Position numbers and translations under genes: made by a program. Below are positions 44,856 to 52,764 of a stretch of DNA of 64,000 nt, in pieces (within the stretch, counting starts at the first letter, position 1; each line of letters begins with the position of its first letter). This stretch comes from CAJBVG01 sp943371235 (GTDB taxonomy: Bacteria; Bacteroidota; Bacteroidia; Sphingobacteriales; Sphingobacteriaceae): positions 31,658 to 95,657 of the forward strand of contig CALRTZ010000004.1 in the NCBI GenBank assembly GCA_943371235.1, given 5' to 3'. Below the pieces are notes generated by a model. That model ran no database searches. It was not told the origin of the DNA and saw nothing but the letters and a program-made list of their open reading frames with translations.

Positions 44856-45302
44856 ATGGCAGAAAACATCAGCATAAAAAATAAGAAGGCTTACTTCGAA
44901 TATCATATTTTAGATAAATATGTTGCTGGGATTGAATTGCTCGGTACCGAAATAAAATCGATACGTGCCGGCAAAGCAAACTTAAGCGATGGCTTTTGCA
45001 CGTTTGTAGGCAACGAATTATTTGCCTTCAATATTCACATCTCCGAATACAGCATGGGTTCTTTCTACAACCACGAGCCTAAACGTAATCGCAAGTTATT
45101 ACTCAACAAAAAAGAATTACGCAAACTTCAACAAAAATCACAAGATAAAGGAACCACCATTGTACCCTTACAAATTTTCTTTACCGATCGTGGTTTTGCA
45201 AAAATGGAAATAGCCTTGGCTCAAGGTAAAAAATTACACGATAAACGCGACACGATGAAAGAACGCGACGCAAAAGTAGAACTCGGTAGAGCTATTCGAT
45301 AG
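44856..45302 (+). CDS. smpB: SsrA-binding protein
   Basis: A 148-residue basic protein. MAENISIKNKKAYFEYHILDKYVAGIELLGTEIKSIRAGKANLSDGF is the complete SmpB core opening (GTEVKSLR, NL.D.F). KRNRKLLLNKKELRKLQ contains the tmRNA-binding surface, and KRDTMKERDAK is the C-terminal decoding tail. SmpB brings tmRNA to stalled ribosomes. A TTG 18 bases upstream opens the frame, but ATG 44856 is the family start. The last codons (AIR*) run into a word array. Confidence 0.95.
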   Translation: MAENISIKNKKAYFEYHILDKYVAGIELLGTEIKSIRAGKANLSDGFCTFVGNELFAFNIHISEYSMGSFYNHEPKRNRKLLLNKKELRKLQQKSQDKGTTIVPLQIFFTDRGFAKMEIALAQGKKLHDKRDTMKERDAKVELGRAIR

Positions 45303-45395
45303 TCGAACTGTCAAACTAGCGAATTTACGAACTAGTTCCATTTCGCTAATTCGGAAGTTCGCTTGTTCGTTAATTCGCAAATTCGATAGTTCGAT
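45303..45395. repeat. convergent-junction inverted word array (CGAACT/GCGAATT)
   Basis: Words of the type TCGAACTGTC, AGCGAATTTACGAACTAG on the left and their reverse complements on the right form an imperfect hairpin: arms about 45303-45335 and 45362-45394 agree at about 27 of 33 positions. Related words occur at 3459-3498. The array covers the last codons of smpB and ends just before the stop codon of mntH. Confidence 0.6.
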
Positions 45396-47264
45396 TTATC
45401 TTTCTCTCGCAATTAACACTGGAATGTTCACCCTATGGCGTAATGAATCGAGTGTAGAGCCTAGTAACAAATCTTTAATCCCCTTGTGACCGTGTGCTGC
45501 TATTACTATTAAATCTACTTGTTCTGTTGTAGCGATGTCGGCTATTGCTTTTGCAGGGTTTCCGTAACCAATAATAGATTCTGTTTTGAAATTATTTTTC
45601 TTCAATTCCCTTACAAATAATTCTAACTCTTCTATATCTGTTCGAGTTTCTTGATCGTCGGATTGTTTACCAGAATACCTAGCCGCTACTGTTTCAACCA
45701 CGTGCACCAGCAAATATGTGGCTGCATTACCTCCTATTTGCAAGGCTTGGTTTATGGCAATTTTATCAAAAGAACTAAAATCAATTGGAATTAAAATACG
45801 TTCTGCTCGCTTTGGTAAATCGATTTCGAAGGTATTAAAACCTGCATGTGGCAACACCAATGGTCGCATATTTTTACTTATCCAAGGTTGTAAAATAATA
45901 TAGCCCAACAAGAATGCAAAAAAAGCAATAATTGGCAATACTAAATAATAAACAATCCATGTACTTTCTGCTGTTTGTATCCAATCACTTAAATACTCAT
46001 ACACAAGTTTTATATTTAAACTGATGATGATAATTGCACTCAACCACGCTAATACTTTCAACCAATTTTTAATCACAAATTTCTCCATTTGTTTTTTATC
46101 CGATGTAAAATGTATTAATGGAATTATAGCAAAACCTAACTGTAAACTCAACACTACTTGACTTAATATTAACAATGCACCCAATTTTTCTTCACCAAAA
46201 TATAAGATGGTTATAAAGGCTGGAGTAACGGCAATTAAACGTGTTATTAATCTGCGTAACCAAGGTCTTATTCTTAAATTCAAATATCCTTCCATCACTA
46301 TTTGACCCGCCAAAGTACCTGTAATGGTAGAGCTTTGCCCTGCGCATATTAAGGCTATGGCAAATAAGGTTGGTGCTAAATTTCCGAATATATCAGATAA
46401 TAGTCTGTGTGCATCTTGTATTTCGGCAACCTGAAATAACCCGTTTTTATAAAATGCTGTGGCTGCTAAAATTAAGATGGAGGCATTTACAAAAAATGCA
46501 AGATTTAAAGCAATTGTAGAGTCGATAAAATTATATTTCAATGCATCTTTAATGCCGCTATATGTTTTATTGATGGAACGTGTTTGTACTAATGAAGAAT
46601 GTAAATACAAATTATGTGGCATCACCGTAGCACCAATAATACCAATGGCAATATACAAAGCACTTCCATCTAATTTAGTAGGTACAAAACCAGCAATTAC
46701 CTCTGATATTTTAGGTTGCGAAATAAAAAGCTCCATCAAAAATGAAACACCAATTACAAAAATTAGAGAAATAATAAATCGCTCTAAAATTTTAATCCCT
46801 CTGTTCATCAGAAATAATAAAAGCAGTGTATCAAAAACCGTTATACAAATACCGAAAAGCAAAGGAATACCAAATAATAATTGCAGGCCAATCGCCATTC
46901 CTATTATTTCTGCAAGATCGCAAGCTGCAATGGCCAACTCTGCTAATACATACAAAGGTATGTTTACCCATGAAGGATAAATTTTACGTGAAGCTTGCGC
47001 TAAATCTAATCCTCTCACAATCCCCAATCGTGCACTTAAACTTTGGAGTAAAAGTGCCATTAAGTTCGACATTAATAGAACCCATAATAATTGATAGCCG
47101 AACATACTACCACCTGCAATGTCGGTTGCCCAATTACCCGGATCCATATAGCCTACGCTAACCAAATACGCTGGACCAACAAATGCAAAAAACTTTTTCC
47201 ATTTGTTTTTTCCTTCGGGTATTTGTACACTTCTGTGTACTTCGCTCAACGATTCTTCTTGCAT
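45396..47264 (-). CDS. Nramp-family divalent metal transporter fused to a UspA domain
   Basis: A 622-residue protein. Residues 1 to about 440 form an Nramp (MntH-type) transporter of about 11 TM helices with TM1 DPGNWATDIAGGS and TM6 MPHNLYLHS, the two metal-binding signatures. After a linker, residues about 480-622 are a universal-stress-protein domain (AERILIPIDFSSFDKIA, and AAHGHKGIKDLLLGST, which fits the ATP-binding G-x9-G-S/T pattern). Nramp proteins import Mn2+ or Fe2+ with protons. The Usp domain should be cytoplasmic and may gate transport in response to ATP, which is my inference. It lies 1 base after the DtxR-type regulator gene. Confidence 0.9.
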   Translation of the reverse strand: MQEESLSEVHRSVQIPEGKNKWKKFFAFVGPAYLVSVGYMDPGNWATDIAGGSMFGYQLLWVLLMSNLMALLLQSLSARLGIVRGLDLAQASRKIYPSWVNIPLYVLAELAIAACDLAEIIGMAIGLQLLFGIPLLFGICITVFDTLLLLFLMNRGIKILERFIISLIFVIGVSFLMELFISQPKISEVIAGFVPTKLDGSALYIAIGIIGATVMPHNLYLHSSLVQTRSINKTYSGIKDALKYNFIDSTIALNLAFFVNASILILAATAFYKNGLFQVAEIQDAHRLLSDIFGNLAPTLFAIALICAGQSSTITGTLAGQIVMEGYLNLRIRPWLRRLITRLIAVTPAFITILYFGEEKLGALLILSQVVLSLQLGFAIIPLIHFTSDKKQMEKFVIKNWLKVLAWLSAIIIISLNIKLVYEYLSDWIQTAESTWIVYYLVLPIIAFFAFLLGYIILQPWISKNMRPLVLPHAGFNTFEIDLPKRAERILIPIDFSSFDKIAINQALQIGGNAATYLLVHVVETVAARYSGKQSDDQETRTDIEELELFVRELKKNNFKTESIIGYGNPAKAIADIATTEQVDLIVIAAHGHKGIKDLLLGSTLDSLRHRVNIPVLIARER

Positions 47265-47265
47265 C

Positions 47266-47928
47266 TTATTTGTTAAATACTAAAAGGTTTTTTGCAACTT
47301 CTTTACTTATAAATAGTGGTTCGTTTTTTTCAATACGAATCCAAAAAGAATTATCGTATGCATTCTTATCTTCTACACTTACCAATACTCCTAGCCCTAC
47401 TCCTATTTTCTCTAGATGTTTTAAAAACGTAGCACTGTGTTCGCTCACTCCAGAGATGTTACCCACAAAGCCAACAGGCATGTCGTATAATACTTCCATC
47501 TTTTTATTGGTAAATATTCCTTTTTTACTCGGTATTGGGTCTCCATGCGGATCATATTGTGGTGCACCCAAATAATCATTCAACTTTTCTATCAATTCAT
47601 CCGATTCTATATGTTCCATTTGCTCCGCAATATCATGCACCTCGTCCCACTTAAACTTTAACTTATTTACCAAAAAGGTTTCCCATAATCGGTGCTTTCG
47701 GATAATATTTACGGCTACTTTTGTACCAGTGTCTGTTAAACTTACCCCCTGATATTTCTGATAATTTATCAAAGCTTTTTCTGATAAACGCTTTAACATA
47801 TCAGTTACAGAAGCTGCTTTAGTATTCATTTCTTTAGAGATGTCATTCGTACTTACTTCTGAAGCTTGTTGCTCTTGTAGCTTATAAATCGCTTTAAGGT
47901 AATTTTCTTCAGTATAGGAGTTTTTCAT
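47266..47928 (-). CDS. DtxR/MntR-family metal-dependent repressor
   Basis: A 220-residue regulator. The N-terminal winged helix (YTEENYLKAIYKLQEQ, then the recognition helix TKAASVTDMLKRLSEKALI) is followed by the dimerisation and metal-binding domain (AEQMEHIESDELIEKL, GDPIPSKKG) and a C-terminal SH3/FeoA-like domain. It binds Mn2+ or Fe2+ and then its operator. It lies directly upstream of the Nramp-UspA gene on the same strand with 1 base between them, so it most likely controls that transporter and itself. A palindrome 10 bases before its start is a candidate operator. Confidence 0.9.
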   Translation of the reverse strand: MKNSYTEENYLKAIYKLQEQQASEVSTNDISKEMNTKAASVTDMLKRLSEKALINYQKYQGVSLTDTGTKVAVNIIRKHRLWETFLVNKLKFKWDEVHDIAEQMEHIESDELIEKLNDYLGAPQYDPHGDPIPSKKGIFTNKKMEVLYDMPVGFVGNISGVSEHSATFLKHLEKIGVGLGVLVSVEDKNAYDNSFWIRIEKNEPLFISKEVAKNLLVFNK

Positions 47929-47938
47929 CTAAATATTT

Positions 47939-47956
47939 TTTTTGACTCGTCTAAAA
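47939..47956. promoter_or_regulatory. candidate DtxR operator
   Basis: An inverted repeat TTTTTGAC-TC-GTCTAAAA with 7 of 8 base pairs symmetric, 10 bases upstream of the regulator's ATG. It overlaps the place where the -7 box would lie, which fits metal-dependent autorepression. The site was found by eye; no Bacteroidota DtxR consensus was used. Confidence 0.4.
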
Positions 47957-47974
47957 TACGAAAATATTTGATTC

Positions 47975-48655
47975 TTAATACACTTCCCAATTTATTGGGT
48001 CCTTTCCTTGTGCTATTAAATAAGCATTCGCTTTCGAAAAATGCTTGCAGCCAAAAAAACCTCTATTAGCAGAGAGAGGTGATGGGTGATTGGCTTCTAG
48101 AATAAGATGTTTTTTAGGATCAATAAGGTTCTTTTTTGATTTAGCATAATTTCCCAAAAGCATAAATACCAGCCCGTTTAAATCATCACTTAAATTTAAA
48201 ATTACGTTATCAGTAAATTGTTCCCATCCTTTTTTCTGATGTGAACCGGGTTTGGCTTCTTCTACTGTTAATACCGAATTCATTAATAATACACCCTGTT
48301 TTGCCCAAACACTTAAGTCGCCGTGAGTAGGTATGTTTAAGAGCAAATCTTCTTTAAGCTCCTTAAATATGTTTCTTAATGATGGCGGTATCTTTTGATC
48401 TGGCTGCACAGAAAACGCTAATCCATTTGCTTGTCCTGCTGCATGATATGGGTCTTGACCAATAATTACCACTTTATAATCTGAGTACGGAATGAGCTTA
48501 AACGCATTAAAAATAGCTTCTTTTGGAGGATAAATAATTTTATTTGCAAGTTGTTCATCTATTAAAAAAGTATTTAATTGAATCATATAGTCTGAATAAA
48601 TCTCCATTTTAAGATGTTCAGACAGTCCAATACAATTCTTTAGATGTTCTAACAT
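47975..48655 (-). CDS. ung: uracil-DNA glycosylase (family 1)
   Basis: A 226-residue enzyme. The catalytic motif GQDPYHAAGQANGLAFSV contains the active-site Asp, and the leucine loop HPSPLSANRGFFGCKHF contains the His and the DNA-intercalating loop. It removes uracil from DNA as the first step of base excision repair. Both motifs are complete and length is normal. It is 46 bases upstream of the DtxR-type gene and may be read through into it, but no functional link is implied. Confidence 0.96.
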   Translation of the reverse strand: MLEHLKNCIGLSEHLKMEIYSDYMIQLNTFLIDEQLANKIIYPPKEAIFNAFKLIPYSDYKVVIIGQDPYHAAGQANGLAFSVQPDQKIPPSLRNIFKELKEDLLLNIPTHGDLSVWAKQGVLLMNSVLTVEEAKPGSHQKKGWEQFTDNVILNLSDDLNGLVFMLLGNYAKSKKNLIDPKKHLILEANHPSPLSANRGFFGCKHFSKANAYLIAQGKDPINWEVY

Positions 48656-48731
48656 TGTTAATTATTTAATAATCATTTAATATGTACTATATTCGCACAC
48701 AATTTATAAACTAAAACACAAATCAAAGCAA

Positions 48732-49175
48732 ATGAGAAATCTATTTTTAAAATCGTTATTAGTAATTGGGGTAGCATCTGCTATAGTTGCTTGTTCTAAA
48801 GACGAAGAGAATGCAGCACCTGCACCCACTTTTGTTGGTAAATGGAATGTAAATTCTGAAATTACAAGAACAATATTAGGTACAAATGTATTGCGTAATG
48901 ATACATCTGAGTATCCAGCAAACTTTGCCACTTTCGAATTCAATTCATCTTCAAGTATGTTTGCAAACGTAGGTGGTATGTTAGATACATTAGAGTACTC
49001 TTATGTAAATGGAAAGTTAAGGATAATTGATTTTGATCCAATTGATGGGAACGATACATCAGTTTTCAATAAGGTAACTTTATCTGCATCATCTGCAATA
49101 ATTACAGATTTAGATACTACAGTTACTGCAAATGGTTTACTAATTTCTGAATACACTATTAACATGAGCAAATAA
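48732..49175 (+). CDS. small lipocalin-like lipoprotein
   Basis: A 147-residue lipoprotein: signal MRNLFLKSLLVIGVASAIVAC with lipidated C21. The mature protein begins SKDEENAAPAPTFVGKWNVNSE, and the GKWNVN segment is a typical start of lipocalin-like domains in Bacteroidota. No binding residues can be named. TATATTCG (48688-48695, one mismatch from the -7 consensus) lies 36 bases upstream. It is followed by a very strong terminator. Its function is unknown. Confidence 0.78.
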   Translation: MRNLFLKSLLVIGVASAIVACSKDEENAAPAPTFVGKWNVNSEITRTILGTNVLRNDTSEYPANFATFEFNSSSSMFANVGGMLDTLEYSYVNGKLRIIDFDPIDGNDTSVFNKVTLSASSAIITDLDTTVTANGLLISEYTINMSK

Positions 49176-49189
49176 TTTCAAATTATATT

Positions 49190-49239
49190 AAACATAAAAA
49201 AAACCTTCGTAAATACTTACGAAGGTTTTTTTTATGTTT
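49190..49239. terminator. bidirectional terminator with perfect 23-bp stem
   Basis: Arms 49190-49212 and 49217-49239 are perfect reverse complements with a 4-nt loop (ATAC). The core is AAACCTTCGTAA/TTACGAAGGTTT. An A-run and a T-run flank the core, so it works for both the lipoprotein gene and lysS. It is the longest perfect stem in the window. Confidence 0.93.
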
Positions 49240-49252
49240 AAAAAATTGAAAC

Positions 49253-50971
49253 TTATTCAAACCACTTCATTACATCCTCTTTCGTAGGAATGGCAATTTC
49301 TAATTTCATTTTCTTTCTCATCCCTCCCATATCGTTAAATACTTTATTTGGGTTGGCAGCCTTTAATTCCTCAACAGTATGTATGTTCATTTTATTTAAA
49401 ACAGGTACCCATTCTGCCGGTACACCTGCCTCAACAAAATCGTTTGTACTTGCAACTTTCTGAATTTTTTCTGGTCGCATTTGCGGAAAGAACAACACAT
49501 CTTGTATCGATGCTTGGTTGGTCATGATCATGGTTAAACGATCAATACCAATACCCATACCTGCTGTTGGCGGCATCCCGTATTCTAATGCTCGTAAGAA
49601 ATCATAATCAATAAACATAGCCTCGTCATCGCCTCTTTCCATTAAAGAAACTTGCTCTTCAAAACGTGCGCGTTGGTCAATCGGGTCGTTTAATTCTGAA
49701 TATGCATTTGCCAATTCTTTCCCGTTCACCATTAGTTCAAATCGCTCTACCAATCCTTCTTTGGTTCTGTGTTTCTTAAATAATGGCGACATTTCTACTG
49801 GATAGTCGATGATAAAAGTTGGTTGAATGTAATTTCCTTCACACTTCTCACCAAAAATTTCATCTACTAACTTTCCTTTACCCATGCTCTCATTCACTTG
49901 TATGCCTAATGATTTGCAAGTATCTCTTAACTCAGTTTCGCTCATCTCCGAAATATCAATGCCTGTAAATTCTTTAATAGAATCGTACATCGTAATTCTT
50001 TTGAATGGGCGTTGGAAATCAATCACGTTTTCGCCAACTTGAACTTTGGTAGTACCATGTAAATCGAGCGCAACTTTTTCTATCATCTCCTCGGTAAAAT
50101 CCATCATCCAATTATAGTCTTTGTAGGCCACGTAAATTTCCATTACCGTAAACTCAGGGTTATGGGTTCTATCCATTCCTTCGTTTCTGAAATCTTTCGC
50201 AAACTCGTACACTCCATCAAATCCACCTACAATTAATCTCTTTAAATACAACTCATTTGCAATTCGTAAATACAAAGGAACATCTAACGCATTGTGGTGA
50301 GTAATAAAAGGGCGAGCCGCTGCACCACCGGGAATCGCTTGTAGAATTGGGGTTTCCACTTCTAAATAACCTCTATCGTTAAAAGTATTTCTGAGTGATT
50401 GAATAATTTTTGTACGTTTTTTAAATACTTCGCGTACATCTTGGTTAATAATTAAATCGGCATAACGTTGGCGATACCTAAATTCTGGATCAGTTACCAC
50501 ATCATGCGCAGTACCTTCTGCATCAATTTTTACAACTGGCAAAGGGCGTAATGATTTACTTAATATTTTAAAGGAAGTAACGTGTATACTTATCTCTCCT
50601 ACTTGGGTAGTAAATACATATCCTGTTAAACCAATAATATCACCTATGTCAACTAATTTTTTAAATACGGTATTGTATAAAGTTTTATCCTCATCGGGGC
50701 ACAAGTCATCTCTTCTAAAGTACACTTGTATTCTACCAGTAGCATCTTGTATTTCTGCAAAGGATGCATTCCCCATAATTCTGCGGCTCATTACGCGGCC
50801 TGCAATACTGATGTTTTTATAAGCGGTTTTATCTCTGTCGTAATTCTCTAAAATATCTGCTGCATTGGCATCTACTTCAAATAAATCTGCAGGGTAAGGG
50901 TTAATGCCTAAACGCACCAACTCTTGCATACTTTCTCTTCTTAATAGTTCTTGTTCGCTTAATCCACTCAT
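49253..50971 (-). CDS. lysS: lysine--tRNA ligase, class II
   Basis: A 572-residue class IIb synthetase. The N-terminal OB-fold (ISIAGRVMSRRIMGNASFAEIQD) is followed by the class II core: motif 2 FAKDFRNEGMDRTHNPEFTVME and motif 3 GMGIGIDRLTMIMTNQASIQDVLFFPQMRPE. A C-terminal extension of about 70 residues (VASTNDFVEAGVPAEWVPVLNKM and an SAP-like helix) exceeds the E. coli length (505). Its -7 box lies 16 bases upstream. Confidence 0.95.
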   Translation of the reverse strand: MSGLSEQELLRRESMQELVRLGINPYPADLFEVDANAADILENYDRDKTAYKNISIAGRVMSRRIMGNASFAEIQDATGRIQVYFRRDDLCPDEDKTLYNTVFKKLVDIGDIIGLTGYVFTTQVGEISIHVTSFKILSKSLRPLPVVKIDAEGTAHDVVTDPEFRYRQRYADLIINQDVREVFKKRTKIIQSLRNTFNDRGYLEVETPILQAIPGGAAARPFITHHNALDVPLYLRIANELYLKRLIVGGFDGVYEFAKDFRNEGMDRTHNPEFTVMEIYVAYKDYNWMMDFTEEMIEKVALDLHGTTKVQVGENVIDFQRPFKRITMYDSIKEFTGIDISEMSETELRDTCKSLGIQVNESMGKGKLVDEIFGEKCEGNYIQPTFIIDYPVEMSPLFKKHRTKEGLVERFELMVNGKELANAYSELNDPIDQRARFEEQVSLMERGDDEAMFIDYDFLRALEYGMPPTAGMGIGIDRLTMIMTNQASIQDVLFFPQMRPEKIQKVASTNDFVEAGVPAEWVPVLNKMNIHTVEELKAANPNKVFNDMGGMRKKMKLEIAIPTKEDVMKWFE

Positions 50972-50987
50972 TTCGGTCTGTTTTGTG

Positions 50988-50995
50988 CAAAAATA
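50988..50995 (-). promoter_or_regulatory. -7 box TATTTTTG of lysS
   Basis: On the minus strand TATTTTTG (complement of 50988-50995) ends 16 bases before the lysS ATG. The region where -33 should lie is inside the word array at 51001. Confidence 0.45.
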
Positions 50996-51000
50996 AGATT

Positions 51001-51042
51001 AATTAGCTAATTTGCTAGTGTGCTAATGTTCTAGTGTGCTAA
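51001..51042. repeat. word array TAGTGTGCTAAT
   Basis: Three copies of GCTAGTGTGCTAAT / TTCTAGTGTGCTAAT lie in the divergent gap between lysS and the Mpo1-like gene. This is the reverse complement of the TAGCACACTAGC word at 3521 and 40785. Confidence 0.55.
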
Positions 51043-51081
51043 TAATTGGTACATTTTCTTAAATTAGCTTAAAATAATAAT

Positions 51082-51387
51082 ATGTCGGAACGTATTAGAA
51101 GCTTTAATGAATTTTATCAGTTTTACTTAACTGAACATTCAAATACAACAAGTCGCAGGTTGCATTTTATTGGCACCGCTCTTGTTTTTGTCGAGGCCAT
51201 TTGTTTAAGCTATTTTGATGTTTGGAACTTGTGGTATATTCTACCGATTACAGGCTATTTCTTCGCCTGGGTAGGTCATTTCTTTTTCGAAAAAAACAAA
51301 CCCGCTACGTTTAAATATCCACTATGGAGTTTAGCCAGCGATTTTCGATTATTTTTTGAAATTCTTGGCGGAAAACAGAAAATGTGA
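51082..51387 (+). CDS. Mpo1-like (DUF962) membrane protein
   Basis: A 101-residue membrane protein of the Mpo1/YGL010w family. The first conserved His is in SRRLHFIGT and the second in WVGHFFFEKNKPATF, the family's HFFxEKN(R/K)PAT signature. Yeast Mpo1 is an Fe2+-dependent dioxygenase acting on 2-hydroxy fatty acids; the bacterial members may share that activity, but this is untested here. The two or three hydrophobic segments fit an inner-membrane protein. Its stop codon (TGA) lies inside the word array that begins at 51382. Confidence 0.88.
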   Translation: MSERIRSFNEFYQFYLTEHSNTTSRRLHFIGTALVFVEAICLSYFDVWNLWYILPITGYFFAWVGHFFFEKNKPATFKYPLWSLASDFRLFFEILGGKQKM

Positions 51388-51463
51388 AAATGTGCAAATG
51401 TGTAAATGTGCAAATGAAGCGACCTAGGTGCTAATTTGCACATTTACACATTTACACATTTAC
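51386..51463. repeat. convergent-junction hairpin of GTGCAAAT words
   Basis: Octamer words ATGTGCAA and ATGTGTAA repeat on the left, and the exact reverse complement words on the right. Arms 51396-51415 and 51434-51453 are perfect 20-bp reverse complements; extending outward gives about 28 of 30 matches. The loop (51416-51433) contains the palindrome ACCTAGGT. The array carries the stop codons of both converging genes: TGA of the Mpo1-like gene and TAA of proline dehydrogenase. Confidence 0.75.
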
Positions 51464-52627
51464 TCTTCTTTTTTTCTCTTTTAATATCAAACTCAACTCT
51501 CTTCCCATTTGCCCTGCAATAGCTGTGTTTTCTTGTGCTCTGCGGAACAAATATGGGAGTACAGATTTTACAGGTCCGTACGGAACATATTTAGCAACAT
51601 TATAACCTGCTTTCGCTAAGTTGTAACTTAAGTTATCGCTCATTCCCAATAACTGAGAGAAATAAATTCGTTCGTCGTTCGGAGTTATGTTACTTTTTGC
51701 CATTAAGTCGATTAAATATTTCGAACTGTTTTCATTGTGTGTACCCGCGCAAATAGCTATTCTATCTATATGTTCCACACAATATGCCAAGCCTAAATCG
51801 TAATCAACATCCGACGATTTTTTGTCGGCTTGTATAGGCGAAGGATAATTATTTTCTGCAGCACGCTTACGTTCTTTTTCCATATACGCACCACGAACTA
51901 ATTTCACTCCCAACAAAACTCCTTCAGATTTCAATTGTGCATCAAACTCTTTCATGGCTTGCAAACGATCGTGTCTGTAAAACTGAAAAGTGTTGTAAAC
52001 AATTGCTTTTTCTTTATTGAACAAACGCATCATATCCATTGATAAATCGTCGATGGTTTGTTGAATCCAACTTTCTTCTGCATCTATAAAAATTCGAACG
52101 TTTAAGTCATAAGCCGTTTGGCAAATTCTACGCACTCTGTCTTTTACACGTTCAAATTCTTTTTTTTCCTCAAAACTCAATTCTTCTTTAGCATCTAATT
52201 TTTCTAAAAGTCCGAATCGTGCTAAACCGGTAACTTTAAATACGCTGAAAGGAATATGAGCATCCCCTTTTGCACGCTTTATAGTTGAAATGGTTTCTTC
52301 GCAAGTGGCATCAAATGCTTGTTCTGTTGATTCTCCTTCTACAGAATAATCCAGAATTGTACCTATGTTATACTTGCCAAGCTGTGTAATGGTTTTTGCA
52401 CAATCGCTAATCGACTCGCCACCACAAAATTGCTTGAAAATAGTAGCTCGAATGATTGGGGTGATTGGCAAACCAATTTTAATGGCAGCTGTAGTTATTG
52501 GTGGACCAATTTTTACCAGAAAATTGATATTAATGACTTTGAATAACCAATAGGCTCTATTTAAATCGGCATTACTCATTCCTGAGAAGGCGATTTCGGT
52601 ATTATCAAAAGATATAGTATTGCTCAT
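51452..52627 (-). CDS. proline dehydrogenase
   Basis: A 391-residue FAD enzyme that oxidises proline to pyrroline-5-carboxylate. The PRODH TIM-barrel motifs are present: GTILDYSVEGE, the catalytic Lys/Arg segment KLVRGAYMEKER, the flavin-contacting CAGTHNENSSKY, and the C-terminal substrate-binding Arg pair in YLFRRAQENT. It is the monofunctional (PutA-like PRODH) type; no P5C dehydrogenase domain or gene is adjacent. ATG 52627 (MSNTISFDNTEIAFSG) was preferred over an ATG 21 bases upstream. Its stop codon and last residues (VNV) are encoded by the word array. Confidence 0.92.
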   Translation of the reverse strand: MSNTISFDNTEIAFSGMSNADLNRAYWLFKVININFLVKIGPPITTAAIKIGLPITPIIRATIFKQFCGGESISDCAKTITQLGKYNIGTILDYSVEGESTEQAFDATCEETISTIKRAKGDAHIPFSVFKVTGLARFGLLEKLDAKEELSFEEKKEFERVKDRVRRICQTAYDLNVRIFIDAEESWIQQTIDDLSMDMMRLFNKEKAIVYNTFQFYRHDRLQAMKEFDAQLKSEGVLLGVKLVRGAYMEKERKRAAENNYPSPIQADKKSSDVDYDLGLAYCVEHIDRIAICAGTHNENSSKYLIDLMAKSNITPNDERIYFSQLLGMSDNLSYNLAKAGYNVAKYVPYGPVKSVLPYLFRRAQENTAIAGQMGRELSLILKEKKRRVNV

Positions 52628-52764
52628 TGTTTGTATAAGGTGCTTCAAAAATAGGAAAAAAGCGTAATTTTATTCATAATTAATACATTATTGAAAACCA
52701 TTTTGTTTTTATTTGTTTTGTAATTGATGATTACCGAAAGGTGTATTTTTTTGAATTGATATAA

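Noticed and set aside
46459..46980. 173-codon open frame antisense to the Nramp gene
   Set aside because: It mirrors the transmembrane segments of the real gene and has no family features.
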